From positions 39,011,017 to 39,075,016 of the forward strand of contig OW203763.1 of NCBI GenBank assembly GCA_934045905.1: 64,000 nt of DNA. The letters are read 5' to 3'. The notes beneath the pieces were generated by a model. The model saw only the letters and a program-made list of their open reading frames with translations. It was not told the origin of the DNA and searched no databases. Numbering within the stretch: the first letter of the stretch is position 1; each line of letters begins with the position of its first letter. A program made the translations under genes and the position numbers. Shown here in pieces: positions 60,993-64,000 of the stretch. The stretch comes from Leuctra nigra. Its lineage: Eukaryota > Arthropoda > Insecta > Plecoptera > Leuctridae.

Positions 60993-61298
60993 GAGGCAAA
61001 CGGAAGCGAACGAGAATCGCACGGTTCGTCAGAGCGTTTTTTGAAATTTTGTCTTCCCGCTAAATAATTTTAAAAAATCAGATAGTAACGACCCATTACA
61101 GCCTAAAATACTAAATAATGCCACACCAGAGGTCAGAGGACCAGAGGTCATAAACTCCAGTGTGTGGCATTATTTAGTATTTTAGGCTGTAATGGGTCGT
61201 TACTATCTGATTTTTTAAAATTATTTAGCGGGAAGACAAAATTTCAAAAAAAAACGCTCTGACGAACCGTGCGATTCCCGTTCGCTTCCGTTTGCCTC
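60993..61298. repeat. Near-perfect inverted repeat, 134-bp arms
   Basis: The left arm 60993-61126 and right arm 61162-61298 are reverse complements apart from one substitution (AGAATCG against GATTCCC) and length changes in an A-run. The loop is 35 nt (61127-61161) and itself contains CAGAGGTCA twice. The arms include CGGAAGCGAACG at the outer end and GCATTATTTAGTATTTTAGG at the inner end. No target duplication is obvious. It could be a young foldback MITE or a hairpin-RNA locus. Confidence 0.92.
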
Positions 61299-61621
61299 TT
61301 AAATCGTCATTCAAATATGAAACGAACATCTTACCTAAACATTGGCACGTTTCCATCTTTTCGAGTGGTTTTCACTCAATCAAAATAACCACGAAGTTCA
61401 CAAAGCTCTGTGAGAAATAGTCCAGTCACAGACAGAAATTATAGTAGGTATGTTTACTTGTAACACAAAAAGACAATTCAATTAATTTGTTGAATACGCG
61501 TGGAATAAAACCCAACCCAGCAAGAAAACGAGGAGGACTTAGAAAATATTATTCAGTGTTTAAAACCGGCACATTATCAAGGTAAAATTAATTTAAAATA
61601 TAATATGAACAAGTGATCAGA
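61299..61621. other. No feature identified
   Basis: AT-rich sequence between the hairpin and a SINE; no repeat or gene recognised. Confidence 0.5.
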
Positions 61622-61850
61622 GGCAATGATGCTCTGGACTCCGAAAGTGCCTGGTTTCATTCTTGATGCCGACCTTCCTGACTGAGGTGTATCAGTTTTC
61701 CTTAGTCGAGAAGCATGCTGGGGAAGGTTATACCTCCATAGATCACGACCGCTACCTTCCCACCTTCCCTTACCAATTTTGCATTAGCATCTCTATCATT
61801 TTTCGTTCGGCATTTACCTTTTGTTGCAGAACAGTGTGAATTAAATAAAA
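61622..61850 (+). mobile_element. SINE copy 11, near full length, decayed head
   Basis: It shows CCTTCCTGACTGAGGTG, TTTCCTTAGTCGAGAAGCA, GGGGAAGGTTATACCTCC, CACGACCGCTACCTTCCCAC and the 3' word TTGCAGAACAGTGTGAATTA followed by an A-rich tail. The B box is poor (CTGGTTTCATTC). Confidence 0.8.
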
Positions 61851-63429
61851 AACAACCTATTATACAAAATGTCTAAAATGTATAGGTACCAAGCCAGAAA
61901 AAGCTACGATCTAACTTAAGTAGGTAAGTAACTTTGCGTTTCATTTGATTATAAAGATGTATAACATAAATCATTAAATTTTCTTTCCATGCAAAAGGGG
62001 AAATTGCTGGCATATTATAGTTAGAATTATACAGAACCCATTGTCATGTGAGTATAGATAGCTGAAAAAAGATATTAACTCTAAAAAAGGAACAAGTTGA
62101 CTTCTGAGATATACACCAACAAGTTTTATTTTCAAAGTGTTCAAGATTTTTCAAAAGATTTTTTTTCTTTCAATAAAATGATTAGTTTGTGAGGTATAGT
62201 ACGGACATGGCTCGTTTGCCTTGATGAAAGATAATGTCATTGCAACCATTTGCAATCTACGGCGTTACTTATGGTAACAGCGGACAATTGCATTTGCATG
62301 GCTCATAATTATAATAAACAATCTTTGCTAGACATGGCATGATAGCAACCCGCATACATATTCTCTCATGACGCCGACATTTTCAATAGTTTACTAAACA
62401 AGTTAAGTTATAATTTCGTGTCATTGATTATGAGGATTTTGTGGTATAATTACAGTTTCAGAGTCATACTTTCAGAATGAAGATACCATTTGAGTTTTTT
62501 TTCACCTGTCGACACTTTATTCGTTTTAATATGTACCACATAATAAACTGTTACAAATGCTACACAATCTGTACATGTTCAGGTAATGCATTGAGTTTAT
62601 TATAAAATACAGTAAGCAATCACTTCTGTTCATATTCCAGCTCCTAGCTCAATAAAATAACGCAATACATTTAAAGAGTTATTTTTTAATTATTTTACTT
62701 GAAACCCATGGAAGGTCTCATCACATCCTGATGCAAAATGCAGCATACGTACATATTCAATGCTTATATATTTGAATAATTTTGAACAAGTTGGCTGCAT
62801 ATTTTTAAGATATGATCTGCATGGTAGTAATTGAATTTACCATGCATATTGTCTTCATTTAAAATGTTACGGATTATAAACTATATAAATGAAATTAAGA
62901 AAGCTACACCTTTAATGAAATTAAGAAAGCTACACCTTTAATGAAATAAGGAATGCTATACCTTAATTCCTTTGAAAACATGAACAGCAAGTACACAATT
63001 TTCATTTACAAAATGTAAAGAACATAAGCTATTGGTAATCGTTGTAATGAGGTACAAACTACTTTTCATTTCTTCAGCCGTTGAGTGGTAGTTATAGAGT
63101 ATAGAGTTGTTCTACTATTTAGACATTTTAATTAGGGTCTAATAGATGACCAGTCAAGTAACCATTACATTTCTAATTACACATATCTTGAATTTGACTG
63201 TTGTAATGCTCGTTTACAACTCATTTCTCACAGCGTATCCCAGCTATTACTAATTAGCACTGTTTCCCATCGAATAAAGATTTACCAACTAGTATAATAA
63301 AGTAAAGTCCGCCTCTCGCTAATATGTCGTAAAGGGAAGATAAATCGCGTTCATTTTCCAACCTTCTTGTAAAATAAGATTAATCTTTTTACATGAAGTT
63401 AATACGAATTATAAAAGATCACCAATTTA
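61851..63429. other. AT-rich stretch with a 26-bp tandem repeat
   Basis: ATGAAATTAAGAAAGCTACA plus ACCTTTA-type tail is repeated 2.9 times at 62889-62966. I see nothing else. Confidence 0.55.
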
Positions 63430-63790
63430 CGTGAGTATCCTCTAGGTCTCCGTGTCTTTGCTGGTACGTTCATAGCTCGTTAAATTATCCGTGTAGTCGT
63501 GCTTTGGCCAGGATCGAGGGAAATGCACAACCCATTAACACCGCACAAACTCGGAACAGTTGTTGCGTTCTCGAACCTAGATCCGATACTGTCAACCTTA
63601 TTGCCCTGGCTAGAAGCGCAGATGTTGAGAAATACAATGCGCTCTTGTAAAAGGAGATATAAAACCTTACAATTATAGAACTTTTGATAAATATTGAAGC
63701 TAATTTGACTAAATTAAACCAGATTTTAGGGCTTGCACCGGAACTGCATGCTGATATTCGAGGAACTGATCTTTTCACTATTTATTGAAA
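63430..63790. other. Coding-like patch, possible pseudogene fragment
   Basis: The minus strand is open for 97 codons (63778-63485, GTG start, no ATG), encoding a hydrophobic sequence. The plus strand in one phase reads a non-repetitive, balanced protein sequence broken by TAA at 63648 and 63660 and ended by TGA at 63786. A TCTAG acceptor-like word precedes it near 63445. Strand and family are undecided. The two internal stops suggest a decayed copy if the plus strand was coding. Confidence 0.25.
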
Positions 63791-64000
63791 TTTACAGATG
63801 TTAGAAAATTACCACCAATGAGAATGCTTTGCTCCGAATGGTGGAATTTTTTCCCAGTTGTAAAAACCAGAACATTGGCAGGATGGGGAGTTGAGTTTTT
63901 TTTAACCGTAACTATGTATAGACTGTAAAGTTTAGTTTAAGTGATGTAACGATATATTTCTTTCAATTTAACTTTCATTCAAAAACCAACGAGCTGATTT

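Overview
This is a 64 kb piece of AT-rich nuclear DNA from an animal, most likely an insect. The grounds are tRNA-headed SINEs, many hAT-like and foldback non-autonomous elements, simple and minisatellite arrays, and no dense coding. A hemipteran is a guess from general repeat style; nothing here proves the order. There are no bacterial operons, no rRNA, no convincing intact tRNA gene and no CRISPR. I recognise no protein-coding gene: non-repetitive reading frames are short (the longest about 130 codons) and none has a recognisable domain. Two or three short patches with raised GC could be exon or pseudogene fragments and are marked as weak. There is one assembly gap of exactly 200 N (54008-54207), entered through a CT microsatellite.

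Layout. 1-15000: mostly featureless AT-rich sequence with a few SINE pieces (4466, 6487), a decayed tandem array (5745-6250) and a small GC-rich island (10215-10410). 15000-19410: three copies of one hAT-like element (CAGTGGCGT-type ends and a long G-tract just inside). One is split by a SINE, and another itself splits a SINE. 19800-20380: a GGCGACT minisatellite running into a long ATG triplet array. 25164-27033: a 1.85 kb hAT-type element with a perfect 8-bp target duplication, whose interior is a satellite of about 127 bp. 27785-32376: two unrelated minisatellites about 200 bp apart, the second a 3.9 kb heptamer array (AGCAYGT) with two strand switches, a palindromic junction and a 566-bp higher-order duplication. 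39163-40248: a second clean hAT-type element with an 8-bp target duplication. 40692-41596 and 51292-51903: foldback or mariner-type MITEs. 46858-47460: a SINE split by a hAT-like element. 60993-61298: a nearly perfect inverted repeat with 134-bp arms, the best hairpin-RNA candidate. The rest is AT-rich sequence of intergenic or intronic type with scattered SINE and MITE copies.

Nothing forms a pathway. The biology visible here is that of selfish DNA. One SINE family (about eleven copies or fragments) and several DNA-transposon families have inserted into each other in both orders. Hence their active periods overlapped. The most unusual shared design is a G-tract placed about 24-50 bp inside the ends of several hAT-like elements, together with a hAT-type element that carries its own satellite array.
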